Assembly: GCA_903644075.1 (NCBI GenBank)
Contig: CAHJXH010000019.1
Location: 1 to 32,090 of the forward strand
Origin: Sphingobacteriaceae bacterium
GTDB taxonomy: Bacteria > Bacteroidota > Bacteroidia > Sphingobacteriales > Sphingobacteriaceae
Reading direction: 5' to 3'
Length of the DNA: 32,090 nucleotides
Part shown: positions 8,152 through 15,641 of the stretch, in pieces
Numbering within the stretch: position 1 is the first letter of the stretch
Layout: each line of letters starts with the position of its first letter
Notes under the pieces: generated by a model
The model's database searches: none
What the model was told of the DNA's origin: nothing
Seen by the model: only the letters and a program-made list of their open reading frames with translations
Position numbers and translations under genes: made by a program

Positions 8152-8168
8152 GGGGATTACAAATCCCC
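8152..8168. repeat. Short perfect hairpin (ggggatt-aca-aatcccc)
   Basis: Seven-bp perfect arms enclose a 3-nt loop. It sits 13 bp before the first of two direct repeats that also contain hairpins, and it is probably part of the same composite intergenic element. Confidence 0.75.
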
Positions 8169-8181
8169 GGAAGCATTAAGC

Positions 8182-8263
8182 ACGCGTTGCAAACGCGCGC
8201 AAGTTGATGGGCTCGAATATTGTATACAAATCGCGCTGAATTACGCGTTGCAAACGCGCGCAA
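8182..8263. repeat. Pair of 21-bp direct repeats, each a small hairpin
   Basis: The 21 bases at 8182-8202 recur identically at 8243-8263, with a 61-bp period. Each contains the inverted repeat cgcgtt-gca-aacgcg. Two copies with a 40-bp spacer and no further units do not make a CRISPR array; they look like REP/MITE-type intergenic repeats. Confidence 0.8.
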
Positions 8264-8482
8264 ATTTGTTAACTAGTATTTGAAAACGAACATTTAGTCA
8301 TGCTTCGGCACCTGTGGCCCCGCTGTTTGCTTTACTCCGTACCGCGCCCATCGGGTTTATGGATGAGCGTAGGTTTTCCTGTCTTGATTCTTGTCTCTCG
8401 ATTCTTGATTCTATTTCTCATATCTAATATCTCAAATCTCATATCTAACCCCAATTCATTTCATTTTCATATACTTATTAGT
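8264..8482. other. Gene-free stretch with G-free, repeat-rich tract before ahcY
   Basis: No gene was found here. From 8380 the plus strand becomes a string of short imperfect repeats (gattcttg units, then tctcatatctaa at 8416-8427 and again at 8437-8448). Positions 8408-8480 contain no G at all on the plus strand. The tract lies upstream of the likely ahcY promoter, so it is probably not transcribed with ahcY. It could be a degenerate microsatellite or a protein-binding stretch. No SAM or SAH riboswitch-like structure was seen. Confidence 0.6.
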
Positions 8483-8490
8483 TAATTTTG
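8483..8490 (+). promoter_or_regulatory. Likely -7 element of ahcY
   Basis: TAATTTTG matches the Bacteroidota -7 consensus TANNTTTG and lies 22 bp before the ahcY start. No TTG was found at the usual upstream distance, so only the half-site is supported. Confidence 0.5.
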
Positions 8491-8512
8491 TAGTCTAAAA
8501 AAAACAAACACT

Positions 8513-9829
8513 ATGTCATCAGTAGAGACTGCGTACGTAAAAAACAAAGTAAAAGACCCATCATTAGCTGCATGGGGACGTAAAGAAATAGAATTGGCCG
8601 AAGCAGAAATGCCGGGCTTAATGTCGCTTCGTGCGGAGTTTGGCGCATCTAAGCCATTAGCAGGTGCGCGTATTGCAGGTTGCCTGCACATGACTATCCA
8701 AACTGCGGTTTTAATTGAAACGCTGATTGAGCTTGGTGCAGAAGTTACCTGGTCGTCATGTAATATCTTCTCAACTCAAGATCACGCTGCTGCTGCTATT
8801 GCTGCTGCAGGTACTTCTGTTTATGCCTGGAAAGGTTTAAATGAAGAAGAGTTTAACTGGTGTATTGAGCAAACTTTGTTCTTTGGCGAAGACCGCAAAC
8901 CATTAAACATGATTTTGGATGATGGTGGCGATTTAACCAACATGGTATTTGATAAATACCCAGAGCTGGTTGCCGGCATCAAAGGTTTATCAGAAGAAAC
9001 CACTACCGGTGTTCACCGTTTATATGAGCGCATGAAAAACGGTACTTTGCCAATTCCTGCAATCAACATTAACGACTCTGTTACCAAATCAAAATTTGAT
9101 AACAAATATGGTTGCCGCGAATCATTGGTAGATGCGATCCGTCGTGCTACCGATGTAATGATGGCTGGTAAAGTTGCTGTTGTTTGTGGTTATGGCGATG
9201 TGGGTAAAGGTTCTGCAGATTCATTGCGTAATGCAGGTGTACGTGTTATCGTTACCGAAATTGACCCTATTTGTGCTTTACAAGCTGCAATGGAAGGCTT
9301 TGAAGTTAAAAAATTAGGTACTGCTATTAAAGAAGCCGATATCGTGGTAACAGCTACAGGTAACTGTAACATTGTTCGCGAAGAGCACTTCCGTGCTTTA
9401 AAAGATAAAGCTATCGTTTGTAACATCGGTCACTTCGATAACGAGATTGACATGGCATGGTTAAACGGCGCTTATGGCAGCTCTAAAATTGAAATTAAAC
9501 CACAGGTTGATAAATACACGATCGATGGCAGCGATGTTATCGTGTTGGCAGAAGGCCGCTTGGTTAACTTAGGTTGTGCTACAGGCCACCCAAGTTTTGT
9601 AATGTCGAACTCGTTCACCAACCAAACCTTAGCGCAATTAGAGCTTTGGTTACATACCGAGCAATACGAAAACAAAGTTTATACTTTACCTAAGCACCTG
9701 GACGAAAAAGTTGCCCGTTTACACCTTGCTAAAATTGGTGTAGAACTGGAAGTACTTGACAAAGATCAGGCTGACTATATCGGTGTACCGGTAGAAGGTC
9801 CGTTTAAAGCTGAGTATTACAGATATTAA
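8513..9829 (+). CDS. ahcY: Adenosylhomocysteinase
   Basis: This 438-residue cytoplasmic enzyme hydrolyses S-adenosylhomocysteine to adenosine and homocysteine, keeping methylation reactions from being product-inhibited. The N-terminal phrase [16 protein letters not shown], the substrate-domain [13 protein letters not shown] and [13 protein letters not shown], the NAD-binding [10 protein letters not shown] at residues 226-235, and the C-terminal [13 protein letters not shown] and [13 protein letters not shown] are all family hallmarks. The length is normal for the bacterial enzyme. The start at 8513 follows an A-rich leader and gives the expected N-terminus. It is monocistronic, with a -7 element upstream and a terminator 30 bp downstream. 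Confidence 0.98.
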   Translation: MSSVETAYVKNKVKDPSLAAWGRKEIELAEAEMPGLMSLRAEFGASKPLAGARIAGCLHMTIQTAVLIETLIELGAEVTWSSCNIFSTQDHAAAAIAAAGTSVYAWKGLNEEEFNWCIEQTLFFGEDRKPLNMILDDGGDLTNMVFDKYPELVAGIKGLSEETTTGVHRLYERMKNGTLPIPAININDSVTKSKFDNKYGCRESLVDAIRRATDVMMAGKVAVVCGYGDVGKGSADSLRNAGVRVIVTEIDPICALQAAMEGFEVKKLGTAIKEADIVVTATGNCNIVREEHFRALKDKAIVCNIGHFDNEIDMAWLNGAYGSSKIEIKPQVDKYTIDGSDVIVLAEGRLVNLGCATGHPSFVMSNSFTNQTLAQLELWLHTEQYENKVYTLPKHLDEKVARLHLAKIGVELEVLDKDQADYIGVPVEGPFKAEYYRY

Positions 9830-9861
9830 TTCTTTTTAGTCGAAAGGCTGAAGTGGAATTG

Positions 9862-9896
9862 AAAGGCTTCTGATCGTATGATCGGGAGCCTTTTTT
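9862..9896 (+). terminator. Terminator of ahcY
   Basis: A 14-bp stem with two G-U pairs (9862-9875 with 9880-9893) and a 4-nt loop runs into six T residues. Confidence 0.85.
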
Positions 9897-9912
9897 GTTG
9901 GTGAATAAAATA

Positions 9913-9964
9913 TAGATATCTAACCCTTGCATTTTACAAAAGTATTTAGATATTTGTCTAAATA
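9913..9964 (+). promoter_or_regulatory. Promoter with overlapping operator palindromes for the sdpR-sdpI pair
   Basis: A -33 TTG (9927-9929) is followed after exactly 19 nt by GATATTTG (9949-9956), one mismatch from the Bacteroidota -7 consensus. Two palindromes surround it. The perfect tagatatcta lies at 9913-9922, and 8-bp arms tatttaga/tctaaata at 9943-9950 and 9957-9964 cover the -7 element. This layout is what an autorepressing SdpR/ArsR-family protein would need. Confidence 0.6.
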
Positions 9965-9981
9965 TATAATCAACCAAAGCA

Positions 9982-10191
9982 TTGAACCTACTTTTTAAAG
10001 CATTAAACGACCAAACCCGACGGGAGATACTGGAATACCTGAAAGAGAAAGACCTGACTGCCGGTGAAATAGCCGACAAGGCCGGGCTGGTGGTGTCTGT
10101 TAAAGAAGGCCAGTTTGTTTATTACTCGTTAAACACCACGGTAATGGATGAAATGCTGAAGTGGATTTTGCAATTTAAAACTGAAAAATAA
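9982..10191 (+). CDS. SdpR-like ArsR-family regulator lacking the recognition helix
   Basis: This 69-residue protein begins with the SdpR/ArsR-type N-terminus (FKALNDQTRREILEYLKEKD). After TAGEIADK (residues 26-33) it jumps straight to AGLVVSVKEGQFVYYSLNTT, the beta-wing of the same family. From my knowledge of the family, about 18-20 residues normally lie at that junction. They include the DNA-recognition helix with its SISHHL-type motif and the following LK-Q segment. Intact homologs are about 90 residues. The deletion is in frame, so the fold may partly survive, but specific DNA binding should be lost or altered. The start is TTG at 9982; an in-frame TAA at 9967-9969 rules out an upstream start. 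The next gene, sdpI-like, starts 12 bp downstream. In Bacillus, SdpR represses the sdpRI operon. Confidence 0.75.
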   Translation: MNLLFKALNDQTRREILEYLKEKDLTAGEIADKAGLVVSVKEGQFVYYSLNTTVMDEMLKWILQFKTEK

Positions 10192-10203
10192 CCTTATACC
10201 ATC

Positions 10204-10863
10204 ATGAAAAAGTACAATTTGAGCGATCTGCTTCTTTTAGTTATTTGGCTGCTGCCTCTTATTTATTTAGCCCTTATTTATACACAATTGCCGGCAATTG
10301 TCCCCGTGCATTTTGGCATCGGCGGTAAGCCAGATGGATATGGGCCCAAATCTGATATTATATTTCTGATGGCTTTTGTAAATGGAGCATCGGCAGTAGC
10401 TTATTTTTTAATGAAGTATCTGCCGGCCATTGATCCTAAAAAGCAGGTAAAATATGGCGAGGCCAATTTCAATAAGTTTGCGTTCGGTATTGTGTCGTTT
10501 TTATCGCTCATCTCGCTTACTATTATTTACGCCGTAATACATAAAGGCTTTAAGTACGATAACCTGGAGTTTGTGATCATTAGCCTCATGTTTGTGTTTT
10601 TGGGTAATGTGATGTACAATGTAAAGCCTAATTACTTTGTAGGTATCCGCATTCCCTGGACTTTGGAGAGCGAGGATAACTGGCGCGCCACACACCGTTT
10701 AGCTGGCAAGCTTTGGGTTGGCGGTGGTATTGTGTTGACCGGCCTCATGCTCATTATCCACGGCGAAATGGGGGAGAAGGTATTTATGTACTTTATTGCT
10801 GTGTTGGCTTTGGTGCCGATGATTTATTCGTACAATTATTTTAGAACCCATACTATAAGATAG
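10204..10863 (+). CDS. SdpI family membrane protein (DUF1648 plus SdpI domain)
   Basis: This 219-residue integral membrane protein has about six hydrophobic segments. The N-terminal part carries the DUF1648 phrase LPAIVPVHFGIGGKPDGYG. The C-terminal part carries the SdpI-domain signature NYFVGIRIPWTLESEDNW followed by ATHRLAGKLW. In Bacillus subtilis, SdpI gives immunity to the SdpC toxin and senses it for SdpR. Outside Bacillus the family is widespread and the role is mostly unknown. Here it is co-transcribed with a helix-deleted SdpR-like regulator 12 bp upstream. No sdpC-like toxin gene or sdpAB maturation genes lie nearby, so a stress or envelope role is as likely as immunity. Confidence 0.9.
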   Translation: MKKYNLSDLLLLVIWLLPLIYLALIYTQLPAIVPVHFGIGGKPDGYGPKSDIIFLMAFVNGASAVAYFLMKYLPAIDPKKQVKYGEANFNKFAFGIVSFLSLISLTIIYAVIHKGFKYDNLEFVIISLMFVFLGNVMYNVKPNYFVGIRIPWTLESEDNWRATHRLAGKLWVGGGIVLTGLMLIIHGEMGEKVFMYFIAVLALVPMIYSYNYFRTHTIR

Positions 10864-10886
10864 CATCTAAGTAAAGGTGCTGTATA

Positions 10887-10923
10887 ATAACAAAGGCCGC
10901 GATTGTATCGCGGCCTTTGTTAT
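10887..10923. terminator. Bidirectional terminator
   Basis: A perfect 17-bp stem (10887-10903 with 10907-10923) with loop tgt has a G+C-rich core (ggccgcgat). It lies between the convergent sdpI-like and Kelch genes. Confidence 0.9.
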
Positions 10924-10939
10924 ATGAATAATCGTTGGC

Positions 10940-11917
10940 TTAGCGGCTTGCTGAGTAAGTGTTTACTAAAGCACTAATATCTGCAACCTGTACGCTTTTC
11001 ATGCCTCCCACTTCGTTGTGGAATTTAGAAGTGCCGCCAAATACATAAAGTTTGTTGTCAACTATGGCCGCACCGGCTGCCCGGCGGCCTTCCATGTTCG
11101 ATTTTAGCTGGGTAAACTTTTGGGTATTAACATCGAAGTAGCCTAAAAAGCTTTCATCATCATAATTACCTACAACAAAAATAAGATTGCCACTGGCAAC
11201 AACTGCATTGGCAGATATAGTTTGCGGTAATTTACCAACCTTATGCCAGGTGTTTGTTTTTATATCGTAAGCATTGATGCTTTGCGAGCCGCGGTGCAAA
11301 AATTCATCATAACCACCAAAAGTGTATAAAGTTCCGTTAACGATGGCGCCTGCTGCTTGCAGGTGCTCGGGCATATCGGCCAATGGGGTAAATTGCTGCG
11401 TTTGCGTATCAAATTGATACAGTAAAGACAAAGTTTGTTTACCAGATGCTGTTCCGCCGAATAAATAGATCTTATCGCCCCAGGTAACGGCGCTGGCGTA
11501 GGTTGCGGCTATAGGGTTACTAATATCGAGTGTGGTGGTGTTACCTGTGCTCATATTGATGGCTTGTACCCCTCTGAATATTTTTTTGCCGTTAGACCGG
11601 CCTCCAAATAGGTAAGTGTTTCCATTGTTGTAAGCCGCAGCAACCTGGAGTTTGTAACCCGCAGTGTTGTTAAACGTAACCCACTGGTCTGTTAGCGGAT
11701 CGTACCTCAATGTGTTGGAGGTAATCCCTCCCGAAGGAACGAAGCCGTTAATAGCATAAATAAACCTGCCATCGGTAACTGTAGCGGGCCATACCAAACG
11801 GTAAGGCATATCGTGCAGGGTTTTAAAAGTTAACTGGGGCTTAGTAGTATTTTGAGCAACTGCCATGCAGGAGGTTAAAAGCAGTAAGCTAAGTGCTATG
11901 TTTTTTAAAGTTTTCAT
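10940..11917 (-). CDS. Secreted Kelch-repeat protein (paralog A)
   Basis: This 325-residue protein has an N-terminal signal (MKTLKNIALSLLLL). It is followed by TSC, which could serve as a lipobox, or cleavage could be after AVAQ. The rest is a chain of about five to six Kelch repeats, each with a YLFGG-, IYLFGG-, LYTFGG- or LYVFGG-type strand followed by a conserved W or Y, which should fold as a beta-propeller. Such exported propellers bind glycans or proteins or act as sialic-acid mutarotases; nothing here fixes the substrate. It is about half identical by eye to the next gene, including the phrases LVWPATVTDG, NLIFVVG and SVQVADIS. It has its own Bacteroidota-type promoter, so the two paralogs may be separately controlled. 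Confidence 0.88.
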   Translation of the reverse strand: MKTLKNIALSLLLLTSCMAVAQNTTKPQLTFKTLHDMPYRLVWPATVTDGRFIYAINGFVPSGGITSNTLRYDPLTDQWVTFNNTAGYKLQVAAAYNNGNTYLFGGRSNGKKIFRGVQAINMSTGNTTTLDISNPIAATYASAVTWGDKIYLFGGTASGKQTLSLLYQFDTQTQQFTPLADMPEHLQAAGAIVNGTLYTFGGYDEFLHRGSQSINAYDIKTNTWHKVGKLPQTISANAVVASGNLIFVVGNYDDESFLGYFDVNTQKFTQLKSNMEGRRAAGAAIVDNKLYVFGGTSKFHNEVGGMKSVQVADISALVNTYSASR

Positions 11918-11936
11918 ATTCAGGCTATTGGTTGTC

Positions 11937-11966
11937 TAAATATACTAAACATTTGTATTGGAACAA
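11937..11966 (-). promoter_or_regulatory. Promoter of Kelch paralog A
   Basis: On the minus strand a TTG (11964-11966) is followed after exactly 19 nt by TATATTTA (11937-11944), one mismatch from TANNTTTG. It lies 20 bp before the start, between the two Kelch genes, which supports independent transcription. Confidence 0.6.
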
Positions 11967-11996
11967 TGGTTAGGCTGCAATTAAGTTGCATTAATT

Positions 11997-13028
11997 TTAA
12001 TTGCTTGCCGTGCTGGTATTGGCTGCATTTAATATGCCCGAAATGTCGGCTACCTGTACAGATTTGGTACTGCCGCCTACAGCCATATCGTATCCTGCTT
12101 TACCGCCAAATACATAAAGTTTGTTGCCGATTACCATTGCACCGCCAGATCTGCGGGCTTTCATGTTCGATTTTAATTGGGTAAACTTATTGGTTACAGT
12201 ATTGTAATAACCTAAAAAGGTGCCCTTATCATAATCGCCAACAACAAAAATAAGATTGCCAACTGCGGCTACCGTATTTGAAGACAAGGCTATAGGCAGT
12301 TTTGCAACGGTTGTCCAAACATTGGTAGAAATGTTATAAGCATTAATGGTTTTATATTTCGTGTTTAAGAAAGTTTCATAGCCGCCAAAGGTGTAAATAA
12401 CCCCATTTATAATTGTGCCCGATACCTCGCCTTGCTGCGGCATATCTGCAAGCTGTGAAAAGGTTTCAGATTTCGGGTCGAAACTATAAAGTGAAGCAAT
12501 TGCGTGGCCTTGGTTTGGCGCTGAACCCAAATGGCCATATTGGGTACCTCCCCAAATATAAATTTTACCATTCCACTCGGCAGAGAATGAATAGGCTGCT
12601 GAATTTGTATTAATAACATTTAATGTTTTTACGTCGCCGGTTTTAAGGTCAATACTTTTTACATCGCGCGACGTGCTTGCATTGGGCATCATGCCACCGA
12701 ATACATACGCATGGCCATCTGCAGGTACATAAGCCGCGGTTGATTGTAATTTAGCTCCAGCCGCTTTGCTTACCAAAGCCCAGCTTTCATTCTCAGGGTT
12801 GTATCTTACAACACCGCTGCTAAAAGTGCCGTTAGAAGGTGCGTGCCCGTTAATTACATAAATATACTTGCCATCGGTAACTGTAGCTGGCCATACTAAG
12901 TCAACCGGCATGTCTTTAAGGTCAGTAAATTTTAAATAATTGTCTGCAGTAGTGGGGTTTGTTTGTGCCGTTGAAAGTTTGGCAACCAAAATAAGCAGAA
13001 ATACTGCGAAGTTTTTAAAAGTTTTCAT
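11997..13028 (-). CDS. Secreted Kelch-repeat protein (paralog B)
   Basis: This 343-residue protein has a signal peptide (MKTFKNFAVFLLILVAKLSTAQ) and Kelch repeats with YVFGG, IYIWGG, IYTFGG and LYVFGG strands. It lacks the Cys near the cleavage site seen in paralog A, so it is probably released rather than lipidated. Relative to A it has an insertion around IWGGTQYGHLGSAPNQ and a slightly longer C-terminus ending in an Asn/Ser/Thr-rich stretch. The tandem arrangement, similar length and shared phrases throughout show a local duplication followed by divergence. A ligand-binding or lectin-like role is plausible but unproven. The YbjQ-family gene lies just upstream on the same strand, with a 67-bp gap. 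Confidence 0.88.
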   Translation of the reverse strand: MKTFKNFAVFLLILVAKLSTAQTNPTTADNYLKFTDLKDMPVDLVWPATVTDGKYIYVINGHAPSNGTFSSGVVRYNPENESWALVSKAAGAKLQSTAAYVPADGHAYVFGGMMPNASTSRDVKSIDLKTGDVKTLNVINTNSAAYSFSAEWNGKIYIWGGTQYGHLGSAPNQGHAIASLYSFDPKSETFSQLADMPQQGEVSGTIINGVIYTFGGYETFLNTKYKTINAYNISTNVWTTVAKLPIALSSNTVAAVGNLIFVVGDYDKGTFLGYYNTVTNKFTQLKSNMKARRSGGAMVIGNKLYVFGGKAGYDMAVGGSTKSVQVADISGILNAANTSTASN

Positions 13029-13095
13029 AGATAAAGGTTTGCTTAAACTAATTTAGGCAAATCTTTATCTATTCTGAGAAAATCTATTGTAATAA

Positions 13096-13428
13096 TTATG
13101 TTGTTTTTTCAACTACTACCGCTGTACCATAGGCAAGTACTTCGGTAATGCCCTGCATTATTTCATTGGCATCGTAACGCATATTAATAATGGCATTAGC
13201 ACCAATAGCCTGGGCATGCTGTATCAATAACTGGTATGCTTCTTCGCGGGTGTTTTCGCAAAGTTCTACATAGATAGATAAACGGCCACCAAATAAAGAT
13301 TGGAACCCACCTGCAATATTGCCCAGCGCACTGCGGCTGCGCACGGTGATACCGCGAACAACGCCTAAATGTTTGGTGATTTTATAACCTTCTAAACTTG
13401 TGCTGGTTGTTATTAATGAATGATCCAT
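13096..13428 (-). CDS. YbjQ/UPF0145 family protein
   Basis: This 110-residue soluble protein matches the YbjQ (UPF0145, DUF74) family: ITTSTSLEGYKI, then GVVRGITVRSR, the central FGGRLSIYVELC, then REEAYQLLIQHAQAIGANAI and the C-terminal YGTAVVVE. Family members form pentameric beta-rich assemblies, sometimes annotated as heavy-metal-binding, with no proven function. The length is normal. It is upstream of the Kelch pair on the same strand, and downstream of a REP-like repeat that separates it from the deacetylase gene. Nothing in the context clarifies its role. Confidence 0.92.
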   Translation of the reverse strand: MDHSLITTSTSLEGYKITKHLGVVRGITVRSRSALGNIAGGFQSLFGGRLSIYVELCENTREEAYQLLIQHAQAIGANAIINMRYDANEIMQGITEVLAYGTAVVVEKTT

Positions 13429-13543
13429 GATTGATTTTTATTGATTGGATTGAAAATGAGGCGAATTGTTACTGATTAACGGTTGTAGGATTATGAATGT
13501 TTGTCCCGTATAGTTTCCGCTGGTGGGCTTATTACTTCAACTT

Positions 13544-13630
13544 GTCGTTGTGAGCGATAGCGTGGCAATCTCGTCGCTAGTGGTTATTCGATCGGTATAG
13601 TCAGGAGATTGCTTCGTTCCTCGCAATGTC
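13544..13630. repeat. REP-like intergenic hairpin element, copy 2
   Basis: The right arm at 13606-13630 reads, on the minus strand, gacattgcgaggaacgaagc, nearly the same as the arms of the copy at 1954-2035. The left arm (13544-13571) is a more degenerate inverted partner (gtcgttgtgagcgatagcg). The 13429-13645 gap holds only this element. Confidence 0.75.
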
Positions 13631-13645
13631 AAGGTGTAGTATTTT

Positions 13646-14629
13646 CTAATTCCCTCCCTCAAACTCTTCATCAACACTTTCCCTTAAATCATACAACAAC
13701 CACTGTTTATTGGCTATAGATTTTGTTTCCGATTGCAGCAGTTTAATGAAGTCATTCACGCCAACAGGTTCGTTGCCGTTACCATGGATCAGTACTATGC
13801 TTCCGGCCTGTGGTTTCTGGCCTTTAGCCAGCCAGGCATCGGTGCCGATGGGGATCAACCCGAAATCAGTAATGCTGAAAACCAATTTCTGATCAGATAC
13901 TAATCCCGGGAACCGAAAAAATACTGACGGTAATAAACCATTCGCCAGCATATCTTTCTCAGTTTCTAAAACTTCGTAGTTAATGTTAGTGCCGGGTTCT
14001 AACAGGAAATTTTCCTTCAACGGCGCGCTTTTGCTTACGCGGTGATTGTAAGAGTGGTTAATCCAGGTGATATAAATTTCGTGCTTGGCCTGCATTTCTT
14101 TTAACCAGGCCAGGTCTGCCTGATGCGTGTTCATCCATAGTCCGGTTACAGAGAGGGCAACGGGTACGGGCTGTTCAACTTTTTTAAACTCGTTAAATAT
14201 GTCCGTAAAAATGCGACGGTCTAATGGTTTGTGCGATGGGCATAGATCTGCTGTTAAACTAATGCCGGTCTCTTTGGGTAAACCGCGTTCTATCCCGGCA
14301 TCCTGGATCATAACTGATGAATTTTCGGCCTTGCGTAATGCTTTCTGATAAGGCGTGTTTTTGAAGAAGGTTTTGGCTTCATCGGCAGTCATCGGTTTTA
14401 CCGCATAAAAGCTGCTGTCGTCAATTTTGGTCTCGAGTGTTTGCGGGTTTACCAATAGGTAATAGCTTTTATTACGATCTGTAAACTTGCGGATCACCAT
14501 CCAGTCCTGCGGGGCATGGTGCGCCCAGCCGAAATAAACTTTATAATCTTTAATCTGCGTGTAGCGGGCTTGTGCACCAGCTTGCAAAGTGTATATCAAT
14601 AAAAAAAGCGTAAGTATTTTCAATTTCAT
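13646..14629 (-). CDS. Exported polysaccharide-deacetylase-like protein
   Basis: This 327-residue protein has a signal peptide (MKLKILTLFLLIYTLQAGAQA) and a C-terminal NodB-like barrel starting near residue 120. Motif 1 is LTADLCPS rather than the usual TFDDGP, so only the first Asp is kept. Motif 2 is NHSYNH, giving the two zinc His. Motif 3 is FFRFPG, with the catalytic-site Arg, and the last motif is IVLIHGNG. The zinc site is thus mostly present, but the missing second Asp (normally the general base) means deacetylase activity is uncertain. The N-terminal ~110 residues, with HHAPQDW, are not a domain I recognise. The substrate may be a cell-wall or capsular glycan. It is divergent from pdxJ. 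Confidence 0.82.
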   Translation of the reverse strand: MKLKILTLFLLIYTLQAGAQARYTQIKDYKVYFGWAHHAPQDWMVIRKFTDRNKSYYLLVNPQTLETKIDDSSFYAVKPMTADEAKTFFKNTPYQKALRKAENSSVMIQDAGIERGLPKETGISLTADLCPSHKPLDRRIFTDIFNEFKKVEQPVPVALSVTGLWMNTHQADLAWLKEMQAKHEIYITWINHSYNHRVSKSAPLKENFLLEPGTNINYEVLETEKDMLANGLLPSVFFRFPGLVSDQKLVFSITDFGLIPIGTDAWLAKGQKPQAGSIVLIHGNGNEPVGVNDFIKLLQSETKSIANKQWLLYDLRESVDEEFEGGN

Positions 14630-14729
14630 ATTAGCGGTTCAGCAGTATTTCAAAATAAAATAATCAGAAAAATGTTTGCGTTGTTAAACTGTTGTATGAT
14701 ATTTACCCTCGTACTTCAATATTACAACA

Positions 14730-15491
14730 ATGACCCGATTATCTGTTAATATCAATAAAATAGCAACACTGCGTAATTCACGAGGTGGCAATAATCCCGA
14801 TCTGATACAGGTTGCCAAAGATTGTGAAGCTTTTGGCGCGCAGGGTATCACCGTACATCCAAGACCAGACGAACGCCACATCCGCTATGCTGATGTTTAC
14901 GCTTTGAAACAGATCTTAACTACGGAGTTTAATATTGAAGGCAATTGCGACGAGGATAAATTTGTTGAACTTGTACTGGCCAGTAAACCGCATCAGGTTA
15001 CTTTGGTGCCCGATGCCTTAGGCCAGTTAACATCAAACCACGGCTGGGACACCATCACTAATAAAGTTTATTTGACCGATATGGTGAAACGCTTTAAAGA
15101 TCAGGGCATCCGTGTATCTTTATTTGTTGACCCCATTGCCGATATGGTTGAAGCTGCCGCCGAAACTGGTACCGACAGGGTAGAGCTTTACACCGAAGGC
15201 TATGCCATCCATTATGCGCAAGGGCACGAATTTGCTGCTGCACCTTACATCCTTGCTGCTAAAAAAGCGCAAGAGGTGGGCTTAGGTCTAAACGCAGGGC
15301 ATGATTTGGACCTGAATAACCTCAAATACTTCGCTGAAAATGTACCGGGTTTGCTGGAGGTAAGTATTGGCCACGCACTTATTAGCGATGCCTTATATTT
15401 CGGTTTAGAGAATACGATACAGATGTATTTACAACGATTATCCAGCATCCCGTCTGATGGGGAAGAGGTAGGTACTGTGGGTACAATCTAA
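14730..15491 (+). CDS. pdxJ: Pyridoxine 5'-phosphate synthase
   Basis: This 253-residue cytoplasmic TIM-barrel enzyme joins 1-deoxyxylulose 5-phosphate with 3-amino-2-oxopropyl phosphate, the last ring-forming step of the DXP-dependent vitamin B6 route. Family phrases are [18 protein letters not shown] at the N-terminus, [13 protein letters not shown] (phosphate and catalytic His/Arg region), [28 protein letters not shown] and the C-terminal GLNAGHDL and [12 protein letters not shown]. The length is normal. Its start is supported by close family agreement from the first residues. The C-terminal ~15 residues ([12 protein letters not shown]) extend a little past the typical end. It provides pyridoxal phosphate, which the downstream GcvP uses, but each gene seems to have its own promoter. 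Confidence 0.97.
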   Translation: MTRLSVNINKIATLRNSRGGNNPDLIQVAKDCEAFGAQGITVHPRPDERHIRYADVYALKQILTTEFNIEGNCDEDKFVELVLASKPHQVTLVPDALGQLTSNHGWDTITNKVYLTDMVKRFKDQGIRVSLFVDPIADMVEAAAETGTDRVELYTEGYAIHYAQGHEFAAAPYILAAKKAQEVGLGLNAGHDLDLNNLKYFAENVPGLLEVSIGHALISDALYFGLENTIQMYLQRLSSIPSDGEEVGTVGTI

Positions 15492-15582
15492 AATTCGGGC
15501 TAAATCTGCCCATACTCTATAAAATTGGTCGTTTTTAAGGTTGGTAATAATGTTAATTCTATTGTAAGTATTGCTTTACGAA

Positions 15583-15613
15583 TTGTTACTCAGGTAGTAA
15601 AATCTTACCTTTG
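15583..15613 (+). promoter_or_regulatory. Promoter of gcvP
   Basis: TTG at 15583-15585 is followed after 20 nt by TACCTTTG (15606-15613), a full match to TANNTTTG, 28 bp before the gcvP start. No glycine-riboswitch-like structure was seen in the 150 bp between pdxJ and gcvP. Confidence 0.65.
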
Positions 15614-15641
15614 CGGCATTAAAACGTGAGGGGTTCTGTAC

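Noticed and set aside
8182-8263. Possible CRISPR mini-array
   Set aside because: Only two 21-bp units exist, each a hairpin, with a single 40-bp spacer and no cas genes. It fits an intergenic REP-type repeat better.
8300-8485. 61-residue open frame in the gap before ahcY
   Set aside because: It is mostly encoded by the short degenerate repeats, the C-terminal half is low-complexity Ile/Ser/Asn, and there is no promoter or binding site for it.
8264-8512. SAM or SAH riboswitch before ahcY
   Set aside because: The likely promoter is only 22 bp from the start and the upstream tract is G-free, so no structured aptamer can form in the leader.
10204-10863. Complete toxin-immunity (Sdp) system
   Set aside because: Only the SdpI-like and shortened SdpR-like genes are present. 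No sdpA, sdpB or sdpC-like gene lies nearby.
15492-15641. Glycine riboswitch before gcvP
   Set aside because: The promoter at 15583-15613 leaves a leader of about 20 nt, too short for an aptamer.
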